Origin: Candidatus Daviesbacteria bacterium RIFCSPLOWO2_01_FULL_37_10
GTDB taxonomy: Bacteria > Patescibacteriota > Microgenomatia > Daviesbacterales > UBA10151
Assembly: GCA_001776865.1 (NCBI GenBank)
Contig: MFDK01000021.1
Span: 1 to 36,934 of the forward strand
Length of the DNA: 36,934 bases
Direction: 5' to 3'
Shown: positions 32,101-36,934 of the stretch, one piece after another
How the letters are laid out: every line of letters begins with the position of its first letter
Numbering within the stretch: position 1 is the first letter of the stretch
The notes under the pieces: model-generated
What the model saw: the letters and a program-made list of their open reading frames with translations, nothing else
The model's database searches: none
Told to the model about the DNA's origin: nothing
Position numbers and translations under genes: made by a program

Positions 32101-32740
32101 TGAACTTCCATTGGAGCAAATGCTTATTTTTGAAAGAGAGTTTTTGGGATTTTACCTTCATGAACCGCCGTATTTATTAAAGCTTACTGCTCTTGGAGAA
32201 TATGTTTCATATAAAATATCTGAACTCTCAGATGAATTAATCGGACAAAAATTAACTTTGGGTGGTGTAATTTTAGATGTAAAAAAAGTACTGACAAAAA
32301 AGTCTCAGGCTGAGATGGCATTTGTAAAAATTTCAGATGGAATTGGTGAAATCGAATGCGTTATTTTTCCTCAGACCTTTGGTCAGACTAAGGAATTTTT
32401 ATTTAAGGATAATGTAATCTTAGTTTGGGGAAGAATTGATAAACGGGAAGATAGTTTATCCCTGGTTGTAGATAATACATCTTTATTCGAGCCTGAAAAT
32501 GCCCAAAAAATGGAAAAAAATGTTGAGATTTCTGTTCCTCCTGGAACTGGAGCGGATATTTTACAAAAAATTAATCAGACACTGCGGGGTTATCCCGGAG
32601 ATACATCTGTTTCCATACTTTTACCAAACGGTGGGGATATACCAAAAAGAATGATCTTGCCGTTTTCAGTAGATCCAGCTGAAGCTTTAGAATCCCAAAT
32701 AAAGGAACTACTAGGTGAAGGAGCATTTAGGAGGGTATAA
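29189..32740 (+). CDS. dnaE: DNA polymerase III alpha subunit
   Basis: 1183 residues, the length of bacterial DnaE. The N-terminal PHP domain starts FVHLHTHSEYSLLDG and keeps ITDHG and ATNDSHY. The polymerase palm has the catalytic acidic cluster PDIDVDLADD (Asp418, 420, 422), preceded by NTRGSAAGSLVLYSLG, with VRHASVHAAGI, LYRPGPM and YGFNKPHAASYA following. The C-terminal part has the HhH region and an OB domain (LGGVILDVKKVLTKK, AFVKISDGIGEIECVIFP), ending with a short tau/clamp-proximal region. It is the replicative polymerase. The gene is separated from gatB by a small membrane protein gene and followed within 8 bp by a repeat element. Confidence 0.98.
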   Translation: MTKFVHLHTHSEYSLLDGLSKITKLVKAAKDLGMDSLAITDHGVMYGAIEFYKECKSQNIKSIIGVEVYVAPRSHKSKEGKMDSEPYHLTLLAKNYQGYLNLLKLVSISHLEGFYYRPRVDKALLKQFHEGLIALSGCPAGEFIRTLDSKGNEKAEEIVKQYLDIFGEGNYYLEIQNHFYKNIMETGKNLDQGVKKDLENMARLQDLTWEAAKTIGKKTGIGIVATNDSHYIKENDAEAQDALLCIQTAKFISDVDRLRMIDTPNLYLKSSEEMGEAFYLIPEALENTAKIAEMVDLEIETGRAIFPVFKTPEDKQPMEFLKELTFEKAKEKMELSDNVVNRLNYELDIIEYKKYADYFLVVADFIDWSHRNGIITNTRGSAAGSLVLYSLGVTNLNPIDYLLPFERFLTKDRPTMPDIDVDLADDRRDDVIRYLMSKYGEDKVAHIVTFGTMMGRAAIRDIGRVMAIPYGEVDRIAKLVPPPHQGFHKLLKDAIKEVPELAELYRNNEQYKKMLELAIKVESTVRHASVHAAGILITPEDITKYVPLQREANGDKLVSQYDMFSTVDEYGGIGLVKMDLLGIRNLSILGRSVEFVKANQGKDVNIEKLPLDDKKTYDLLSRGETMGVFQLSSDGMKRYLIDLKPNNIFDIMAMVALYRPGPMSVIPEYIDRKHEPDKVTYLDPRMKEYMDQSLGLLVYQEDVILTAINIAGYSWTEADKFRKAMGKKKPEEMAKQKDHFVEGCVENGMKREKAEELFKLIETFAAYGFNKPHAASYAMTAYQTAYMKANFPVEFMAAVMTAESGDTEKIAHAIEECKRLEIVVLPPDINHSDLGFTIQDLKGLSKTDLERGITEVDAKLRQGIRFGLSAIKNVGDLAINSTINARKKGGEFKSIMDLCSRVDTRLVNKKALESLIKAGALDTLGSRAAQLIILDQCLEQSHKLTKSRNSGQVSLFGGEDESISVKIPAVDELPLEQMLIFEREFLGFYLHEPPYLLKLTALGEYVSYKISELSDELIGQKLTLGGVILDVKKVLTKKSQAEMAFVKISDGIGEIECVIFPQTFGQTKEFLFKDNVILVWGRIDKREDSLSLVVDNTSLFEPENAQKMEKNVEISVPPGTGADILQKINQTLRGYPGDTSVSILLPNGGDIPKRMILPFSVDPAEALESQIKELLGEGAFRRV

Positions 32741-32745
32741 ACCTT

Positions 32746-32783
32746 CGTCATTGCGAAGCCACGAAGTGGCTGTGGCAATCTAT
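32746..32783 (+). repeat. Short palindromic repeat of a second type after dnaE
   Basis: GTCATTGCGA...GGCAATC ends around GCCAC-GAA-GTGGC. The GTCATTGCG...GCAATC layout is a repeat type seen widely in bacterial genomes and differs from copies A-D. It starts 6 nt after the dnaE stop and may serve as its 3' hairpin. Confidence 0.6.
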
Positions 32784-32795
32784 TTAATGTCTTGA

Positions 32796-32801
32796 TATAC
32801 T
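32796..32801 (+). promoter_or_regulatory. -10 element of the DUF5680-like gene, leaderless type
   Basis: TATACT (32796-32801) is 7 nt before the ATG at 32809. No good -35 is seen; the repeat element occupies that place. Confidence 0.45.
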
Positions 32802-32808
32802 TAACATT

Positions 32809-33288
32809 ATGGCTGAAAGACTATTTTCTCGAGAGCAAATATATGCTTTTATAGATAGAGCAGGAAAAGCTACGTACGCTGGTGGTGGGGCAGAATCTGA
32901 GCAACCAGAGCGTTCTGGTTTTAAGGAACTAGAATATGCGGAGGGTGAATGGAGCTATATAGATAGCTTACAGGCTATTACAGATCTAGAGGTATGGAAT
33001 TGTGAGATTTAAAGAGAAACCAGTTTGGGCTTCTATGTATGGCGGTGGGATGTTAAATGGTAAGGAAGAGTTAGCAGATAAGACCTTCGATTTTTTGAAA
33101 AAAGCTATGAGTATAGATGAAGAAGACTTCTTATCACTCAGAGGTCCGCGCGAATTAAAAGATGGTGAGTGGAGATATAAATATGATCAGGATGGGGATA
33201 TATTTGAATTTTCAGGTTACGAAGAAATTTATTACCAGATGAATTAGTTTTCTTTCACAGAATAATTGGTGGAGTTGTAGATGCTTAA
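32809..33288 (+). pseudogene. DUF5680-like gene interrupted by two frameshifts
   Basis: Three consecutive pieces of one protein occur in two frames. Piece 1 (32809 to about 33000): FIDRAGKATYAGGG, then GFKELEYAEGEWSYIDS. Piece 2 (33002 to about 33238, +1 frame): VRFKEKPVWASMYGGGM to RGPRELKDGEWRYKYDQDGD and FSGYEEIYYQ. Piece 3 (33238-33288, back in the first frame): DELVFFHRIIGGVVDA and TAA. Together they match the compact DUF5680 family (ATYA.GG, K.LEY.EGD..Y.D, KPVW.M.Y.GG, F.G.E.I, .F.H.Y.GG). An extra base near 33001 and a missing base near 33238 would account for it. Either a decaying gene or two sequence errors; function unknown. Confidence 0.68.
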
Positions 33289-33397
33289 TTCTAAGTTTAT
33301 TCACTCTCTCTTCCTAACATAATCAAAGTACGAATACGCTTGGTTCGATACTCTACGTTCCCAGGAGTCTTTTTGCAAAGCTAGAGCTATGGGGTGG

Positions 33398-33426
33398 TTG
33401 CAGGTGAAGAGTATTTATGTTAAACT
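33398..33426 (+). promoter_or_regulatory. Promoter of rplS, leaderless type
   Basis: TTGCAG (33398-33403), 17-bp spacer, TAAACT (33421-33426), 6 nt, ATG at 33433. Confidence 0.6.
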
Positions 33427-33432
33427 TCAAAC

Positions 33433-33747
33433 ATGATTTCGGGAACTGTTAAGGATACTGATATACATATTGGGGATATGTTGAGGGTTCACACTCAAGT
33501 AGTTGAAGGTGGAAAAACAAGGATACAAATTTTTGAGGGAATTTTGATACGGCTTAGAGGCAGGGGTGAAAGTGCAACTTTTACTGTTAGGAAAATCGGA
33601 GCAGGCGCAATTGGAGTAGAAAGAACTTGGCCTTTGGACTCTAAAGCTTTAGTTAAGCTGGAAGTAAAGAAAAAGACAACTGGAGTCAGGCGTTCAAAGC
33701 TTTATTATCTTCGGGACAGAATTGGTAAACGGGCAGTCAGGGTTTAA
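33433..33747 (+). CDS. rplS: 50S ribosomal protein L19 (bL19)
   Basis: 104 residues. GDMLRVHTQVVEGGKTRIQIFEG, TFTVRKIGAGAIGVERTWPL and the end RRSKLYYLRDRIGKRAVRV are diagnostic of bL19, a protein at the interface of the ribosomal subunits. The N-terminal helix found in most bL19 proteins is missing or very short: the protein begins just before the SH3-like barrel. The promoter places the start at 33433. Its stop overlaps the rnhB start by one base (TAATG), indicating coupled translation. The trmD and rimM genes usually found with rplS are not present. Confidence 0.96.
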   Translation: MISGTVKDTDIHIGDMLRVHTQVVEGGKTRIQIFEGILIRLRGRGESATFTVRKIGAGAIGVERTWPLDSKALVKLEVKKKTTGVRRSKLYYLRDRIGKRAVRV

Positions 33748-34385
33748 TGGTTTACTTCACGCTTGATATTGAGAAATCACTCTGGAAATCTGGTTATTCG
33801 GCAATATGTGGACTTGATGAGGTAGGTCGAGGATCTTTTGCAGGACCTGTTGTAGTTGGGGCTGTAATATTTCCAAAAAACTGTAAAATTTCATATGGAG
33901 TTGCTGATTCAAAATTGCTAAAACCCAAAGCTCGTGAGCTGCTGGCAAAACAGATTAAAATACATGCAGCCTCATGGTCTGTTGCAGAAATTAGTGTAAA
34001 AAAGATAAACAAGCTTGGTATTGGTAATGCAACTCAAATGGCATTCAGGAAAGCACTTCGATTACTTACGGTAAAACCAGACTTTGTATTAATTGATGCA
34101 TTTTACATAAAACATCGTGATAAAAGATATCAAAAAGCTGTGAAAGATGGTGATAAAATTTGCGCATCAATTTCTGCAGCCTCCATCATTGCAAAAGTTT
34201 ATAGGGATGAATTAATGAAAAAAATGAATAGAAAATACCCTGAGTATGGTTTTGATAAACATAAAGGATACGGGACAAAACTGCATCAGGAAATGATAAG
34301 ATTACATGGTCTGTCAATAATTCACAGGAAATCATTTGATTTAGAAAAGTTTTTAGATTCTTCGCGGAGTTTACCCCGTACTTGA
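33747..34385 (+). CDS. rnhB: Ribonuclease HII
   Basis: 212 residues. It starts with the active-site motif GLDEVGRGSFAGPVVVGAVI (Asp24, Glu25), followed by VADSKLL, the LIDAF aspartate and KGYGTKLHQEMIRLHG near the end; the D-E-D-D site is complete. RNase HII cuts RNA in RNA-DNA hybrids and removes single ribonucleotides left by DNA polymerase. It overlaps rplS by one base and is followed by yraN, a common trio. The last residues (SSRSLPRT) and the stop TGA (34383-34385) are encoded by a palindromic repeat, so the C-terminus is probably repeat-derived. Confidence 0.97.
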   Translation: MVYFTLDIEKSLWKSGYSAICGLDEVGRGSFAGPVVVGAVIFPKNCKISYGVADSKLLKPKARELLAKQIKIHAASWSVAEISVKKINKLGIGNATQMAFRKALRLLTVKPDFVLIDAFYIKHRDKRYQKAVKDGDKICASISAASIIAKVYRDELMKKMNRKYPEYGFDKHKGYGTKLHQEMIRLHGLSIIHRKSFDLEKFLDSSRSLPRT

Positions 34386-34404
34386 TACGGGGCTCAGAAT
34401 GACA
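34356..34404 (+). repeat. Palindromic repeat element, copy D, across rnhB stop and yraN start
   Basis: GATTCTTCGCGGAG, then CCCCGTA-CTTGA-TACGGGG, then CTCAGAATGACA (34393-34404). The right end is identical to that of copy B. The rnhB stop is in the CTTGA loop and the yraN ATG is inside the right terminal repeat (AGAATGAC). Confidence 0.75.
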
Positions 34405-34755
34405 AATAATAACAAACAAACAGGTGATTATGGGGAAACTTTAGCTTGTGAATTTCTGAAAAAACAGGGTTATAAAATCCTTGAAAGAAATTTTAGAATA
34501 AGGGGCGGAGAAATAGATATTGTCGCAAAAGATAAAGACGATCTGGTTTTTGTGGAAGTTAAAACACGCTACACCCGTGAATATGGATCCCCTGCTGAGG
34601 CCGTAACCCCCTGGAAAATAAGATTTTTAATAAGAGCCTCTCAATTTTATTTACTAAGAAATAGACTTTTAGAAAACCCTTACAGAATAGATGTTATTGC
34701 AGTAGATTTTACAAATAATAATGAAATAGAGCATATTAAAAATATTACTAACTAA
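34399..34755 (+). CDS. yraN: YraN/UPF0102 family endonuclease-fold protein
   Basis: 118 residues, full length. GDYGETLACEFLKKQGYKIL, ERNFRIRGGEIDIVAKD and LVFVEVKTRY are the UPF0102 signatures. The E-x-D-I ... F-V-E-V-K pattern is the PD-(D/E)xK nuclease core, so a DNA-processing role is likely but has not been pinned down for the family. It follows rnhB by 13 bp. The start codon lies inside the right end of a palindromic repeat; no other in-frame ATG occurs before GDYGE, so the repeat supplies the start. Confidence 0.94.
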   Translation: MTNNNKQTGDYGETLACEFLKKQGYKILERNFRIRGGEIDIVAKDKDDLVFVEVKTRYTREYGSPAEAVTPWKIRFLIRASQFYLLRNRLLENPYRIDVIAVDFTNNNEIEHIKNITN

Positions 34756-34781
34756 TGTACTTTTGAGCCTAATTTGATATA

Positions 34782-34812
34782 TTGACAGATTAAGCCAACA
34801 CCTGTTTATAAT
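34782..34812 (+). promoter_or_regulatory. Promoter of the repetitive protein gene, leaderless type
   Basis: TTGACA (34782-34787), 19-bp spacer, TATAAT (34807-34812), 6 nt, ATG at 34819. Both hexamers match consensus exactly, though the spacer is long. Probably a strong promoter. Confidence 0.6.
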
Positions 34813-34818
34813 ATAAAT

Positions 34819-35382
34819 ATGTCCTCGATAATTGATGATGTAAAAAGTGCAATAACTACAGTAATTTCTGGAGCCGGTGATATTGTTTCTGCATCGCAGG
34901 ATGTTGCAAAAGATAATGTAATAAAGGCAGTTCAGGGTGTAGGAGGTGCTGCAGTTTCCGGGATTACAGCAGTTTCTGAGGTTGTAGATGGAGGAGTCCA
35001 GGCTTTTTCTTCAGTCGGAGGCTCTTTCACCGGAGGAGTAGTCGGTTTGGTAAGAGGTGCGATTGACGGAGCAAAAGATACGGGAGTAGATGTAACTGAA
35101 GCGGCAGGTGAAGCTGCATCGACTGTAGTTAAGACAACATATCAAATTGGAGGGGATGTTGGCAGTGTTGCTGTTTCTGCTGTGGAGGGTGCAATTGCAG
35201 CAGCAGGTGACGTAGGTGTGGACTCTGGTACTCTTGCAAAAGGAGCTGTACTGGGTACAATTCGGGCTGCTGATGAAATAGGCTCAGAGGCAGGGTCAAT
35301 AGTTAGAAAAGCACTTCTTTCTGCTGCCGCGCTGCCGCATGATATTATTGATGCCCTTTTAACCGGAGAAACAGACTCTTAA
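34819..35382 (+). CDS. Ala/Gly/Val-rich repetitive protein of unknown function
   Basis: 187 residues with no Cys, Trp or His-rich motifs and no clear signal peptide. From about residue 75 it consists of three diverged repeats of 30-45 residues: VRGAIDGAKDTGVDVTEAAG, VEGAIAAAGDVGVDSGTLAK and VLGTIRAADEIGSEAGSIVR. The N-terminal part (about 1-70) is similar in style (VIKAVQGVGGAAVSGITAVS). Such sequences form long amphipathic helices with small-residue faces, as in phasin-like, apolipoprotein-like or Ala-rich coat proteins, so a membrane-surface or self-assembling role is possible. It has consensus promoter hexamers and stands alone, suggesting high expression. Function unknown. Confidence 0.7.
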   Translation: MSSIIDDVKSAITTVISGAGDIVSASQDVAKDNVIKAVQGVGGAAVSGITAVSEVVDGGVQAFSSVGGSFTGGVVGLVRGAIDGAKDTGVDVTEAAGEAASTVVKTTYQIGGDVGSVAVSAVEGAIAAAGDVGVDSGTLAKGAVLGTIRAADEIGSEAGSIVRKALLSAAALPHDIIDALLTGETDS

Positions 35383-35387
35383 GCATT

Positions 35388-36284
35388 TCAATTTTTAATC
35401 TTTAAATCAGCGCTTACAACAAAAGGTATTTCCTCCCAGTCATGAACTTTTCTAACTTTCTTATTTAATTCCCACATTTTCCCAATTAAACTCAAGTCTA
35501 CTTTTAATTCCCTTGCAAGACCAAGTAGTGCAATAGTATCTTTTGGAAAGCATTTGCCTCCAAAACCTCTCTGCGTTGTTATATCCAGATGTGAATCGTA
35601 AATTCTAGGGTCAGCTGCCACCATAGATTTAACTTCTTCATATTTAATTCCTAGAGCCTGACACAAATCAAACATCTGGTTTGCAAAAGTAACTTTCAGG
35701 GCAAGATAAGTGTTTGCCATATATTTAACCATTTCTGCAGTTGTCGGGTCTGTTTGAAAAACCAGAGTTTTTGAAAACCTTTGTTTGTATAAAGAGACTA
35801 CCCTTCTGGATACCAAATCGTTTGAAGCACCTATAATTGTTCTGTCTGCATTGATAAAGTCCTCAAGATAACTTGCTTCCCTTAAAAATTCAGGATTAAA
35901 GGCAAAATTCGACTTAGGGTATTTTTTTTCAAACTTCAGTGTTGTACCAGGGACAACAGTAGATTTTATGACTATGATTTTATCAGTATTATCTGTTAAC
36001 TTAGTTATTTCCTCCATCATTTCTTCTATTATTGATAAGTCTATTCCGGATTCATCAACCTTCATTGGAGTCGGGAGACAAATAAAAATAAACTCTGAAG
36101 TTTTAATAACTTCATCTAAAGGCGTGCTTTCTTTATATTTGTCAAAGTATTTAATTACGTATTTATCTTTTATTTCAGGTTGGGAAAACCCATATGCCAC
36201 AGCCTGCCCCACAATTCCATAACCGATAATTCCAAGGGAGGCAGGATTTATGAGATTTGAGGTTGAAGTATTTGAACTTGCCAT
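35388..36284 (-). CDS. UDP-glucose/GDP-mannose dehydrogenase family, short form
   Basis: 298 residues. The Rossmann motif GIIGYGIVG (G21, G23, G26) is followed by FICLPTP, IKSTVVPGTT, NPEFLREA, the central-domain helix AEMVKYMANTYLALKVTFANQ (Lys187, Asn191) and the catalytic cysteine C245 in GFGGKCFPKD. These enzymes oxidise a UDP-sugar twice to the uronic acid with NAD+. The C-terminal UDP-sugar-binding domain (about 120 residues in UDP-glucose dehydrogenase) is absent; the protein ends soon after the central domain. The gene is not near the glycan cluster at 7.4-11.8 kb, but its product could feed it. The start is supported by an extended -10 7 nt upstream. Confidence 0.87.
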   Translation of the reverse strand: MASSNTSTSNLINPASLGIIGYGIVGQAVAYGFSQPEIKDKYVIKYFDKYKESTPLDEVIKTSEFIFICLPTPMKVDESGIDLSIIEEMMEEITKLTDNTDKIIVIKSTVVPGTTLKFEKKYPKSNFAFNPEFLREASYLEDFINADRTIIGASNDLVSRRVVSLYKQRFSKTLVFQTDPTTAEMVKYMANTYLALKVTFANQMFDLCQALGIKYEEVKSMVAADPRIYDSHLDITTQRGFGGKCFPKDTIALLGLARELKVDLSLIGKMWELNKKVRKVHDWEEIPFVVSADLKIKN

Positions 36285-36291
36285 AGAATAT

Positions 36292-36297
36292 ATATTA
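36292..36297 (-). promoter_or_regulatory. Extended -10 of the sugar dehydrogenase gene
   Basis: Minus strand TGGTAATAT, with TAATAT at 36292-36297, is 7 nt before the ATG at 36284. Confidence 0.45.
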
Positions 36298-36547
36298 CCA
36301 CAAAGTAGCCCAAATGTTTGAGAATTGGAACCAGCTTCTGAATACTTTAGGTGCGTGGAATAATATATTACAGTCTGGCTTTAAACCCAAGCTGGCTTAT
36401 ACTACCAATAGGGATTAGAACTTATGCTTTATCTTTAAAATATCCCAATTCCATCTGAGGAAAAAGGGGTTAAACCCTAAGCTAGAGTAATAGGGCCGGA
36501 GTGATATAAGATACCTTTTTAAAAATTTTGGCAAATAAGTTTAAAGT

Positions 36548-36934
36548 CTATAAAAATTTTCTAAAATTTTTCGCTTTGGCTCTCATTTCAGTACTGAAAT
36601 TATCCATCGAGCCAATTAAATAAAACCATCCTCGTTTCCACATAGTAAAATTTTTGGGGAGTTCAACTAAAGTTGCTCTATCTTTCTCAATCTTAACTTT
36701 ACAGTAGTATTTTTTACCTCTCGCATCTGTGAAGGTAATTATTGCCGATTCACCATCTTCTTTGAATACAGCCAGAAGTAATCCCTCGAAAGCATCAATA
36801 ACTCTTCCTTCCTTTTTAGCTATTAGAGACAATCTTTTAATTTGATTGTGTTCTAAATAAGGTTCATGTAAAAGAAATTCCAGGGCATACCACTCCTTGA
36901 GTGATGCTAGGTATAAAAATAGAGGGCGTATGTT
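36548..36934 (-). CDS. Hypothetical protein, 3' part (5' end outside window)
   Basis: The frame is open from the right edge of the window (reading NIRPLFLYLASLKEWYALEF) to the stop at 36548, so at least 128 codons; TTG at 36832 is an internal codon, and no in-frame ATG precedes it. No family recognised. The visible part looks like a beta-rich core (GRVIDAFEGLLLAVFKEDGE, AIITFTDARGKKYYCKVKIE) followed by a basic helical tail (MRAKAKNFRKFL). No membrane helix. Between it and the dehydrogenase gene, 36298-36547, I see no gene, RNA or clear terminator. Confidence 0.55.
   Translation of the reverse strand, partial: NIRPLFLYLASLKEWYALEFLLHEPYLEHNQIKRLSLIAKKEGRVIDAFEGLLLAVFKEDGESAIITFTDARGKKYYCKVKIEKDRATLVELPKNFTMWKRGWFYLIGSMDNFSTEMRAKAKNFRKFL

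Noticed and set aside
1-36934. Recoding of UGA as glycine or tryptophan, as in some CPR groups
   Set aside because: UGA ends gatA and rnhB at sensible places and no conserved protein needs read-through at UGA; the standard bacterial code fits.
1-36934. CRISPR array
   Set aside because: No regularly spaced direct repeats with variable spacers were seen; the repeats present are inverted and dispersed.
1-36934. Insertion sequences or transposase genes
   Set aside because: No DDE, HUH or serine/tyrosine recombinase motifs were found in any substantial frame; the palindromic elements have no enzyme of their own here.

Overview
The window is AT-rich, densely packed bacterial chromosome using the standard bacterial code (TGA is used as a stop, for example at the ends of gatA and rnhB). 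Small genomes of this style, with an IleRS of the archaeal/eukaryotic-like branch, GatCAB-dependent amidation, short hypothetical proteins, many membrane-anchored Ig-like/LysM/GH18 surface proteins and almost no Shine-Dalgarno sequences, fit the Candidate Phyla Radiation (Patescibacteria), probably the Microgenomates side. That placement is inference from gene content; no marker phylogeny was possible.

Layout. 1-1124: C-terminal end of a BRO/KilA-like prophage antirepressor-type protein and a zinc-ribbon NUDIX hydrolase. 1163-7288: housekeeping block with ileS, a SEDS (RodA/FtsW) gene, rplU, rpmA, parB and the convergent signal peptidase lepB. 7417-11842: polysaccharide export ABC transporter (permease, ATPase) with two family-2 glycosyltransferases. 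11817-14899, mostly minus strand: a membrane-anchored Ig-like protein, tRNA-Gly(CCC), a damaged locus where a pterin dehydratase remnant runs into a trypsin-like protease remnant, endonuclease III (nth), tRNA-Thr(CGT) and a LysM protein. 14999-19356: surface operon with an Ig-like protein, a membrane-anchored GH18 hydrolase and a GT-C/PMT-like membrane transferase. 19379-20545: small hypotheticals, tRNA-Asp(GTC), a broken GIY-YIG nuclease and a degenerate second tRNA-Asp copy. 20546-25523: NUDIX-like protein, DNA polymerase X, LemA, a SET-domain protein, HtpX and small hypotheticals. 25615-32740: gatC-gatA-gatB, a small membrane protein and dnaE. 32809-34755: a doubly frameshifted DUF5680-like gene, rplS, rnhB and yraN. 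34819-36934: an Ala/Gly/Val-rich repetitive protein, a short UDP-sugar dehydrogenase and the 3' part of an unknown gene running off the right edge. The longest stretches where I see no gene are 33289-33397 and 36298-36547; neither exceeds 300 bases.

The main structural themes beyond the gene list are: (1) nearly every gene that starts a transcription unit has a -10 hexamer only 6-8 nt before its ATG, often with a -35 exactly 17 nt further up, which predicts mainly leaderless mRNAs; (2) a family of short palindromic repeats with TGTCA...TGACA ends sits in gatC-gatA, inside the gatA reading frame, across the gatA stop codon, and across the rnhB stop and yraN start, so it supplies coding sequence and start/stop codons; (3) a tRNA-Asp / GIY-YIG / degenerate-tRNA arrangement looks like a decayed tRNA-associated nuclease element; (4) several dyads sit where operators or RNA switches would be expected (lepB promoter spacer, upstream of the dehydratase remnant, between the ABC permease and ATPase). 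Three loci carry frame disruptions, so local sequence or assembly errors must be kept in mind.
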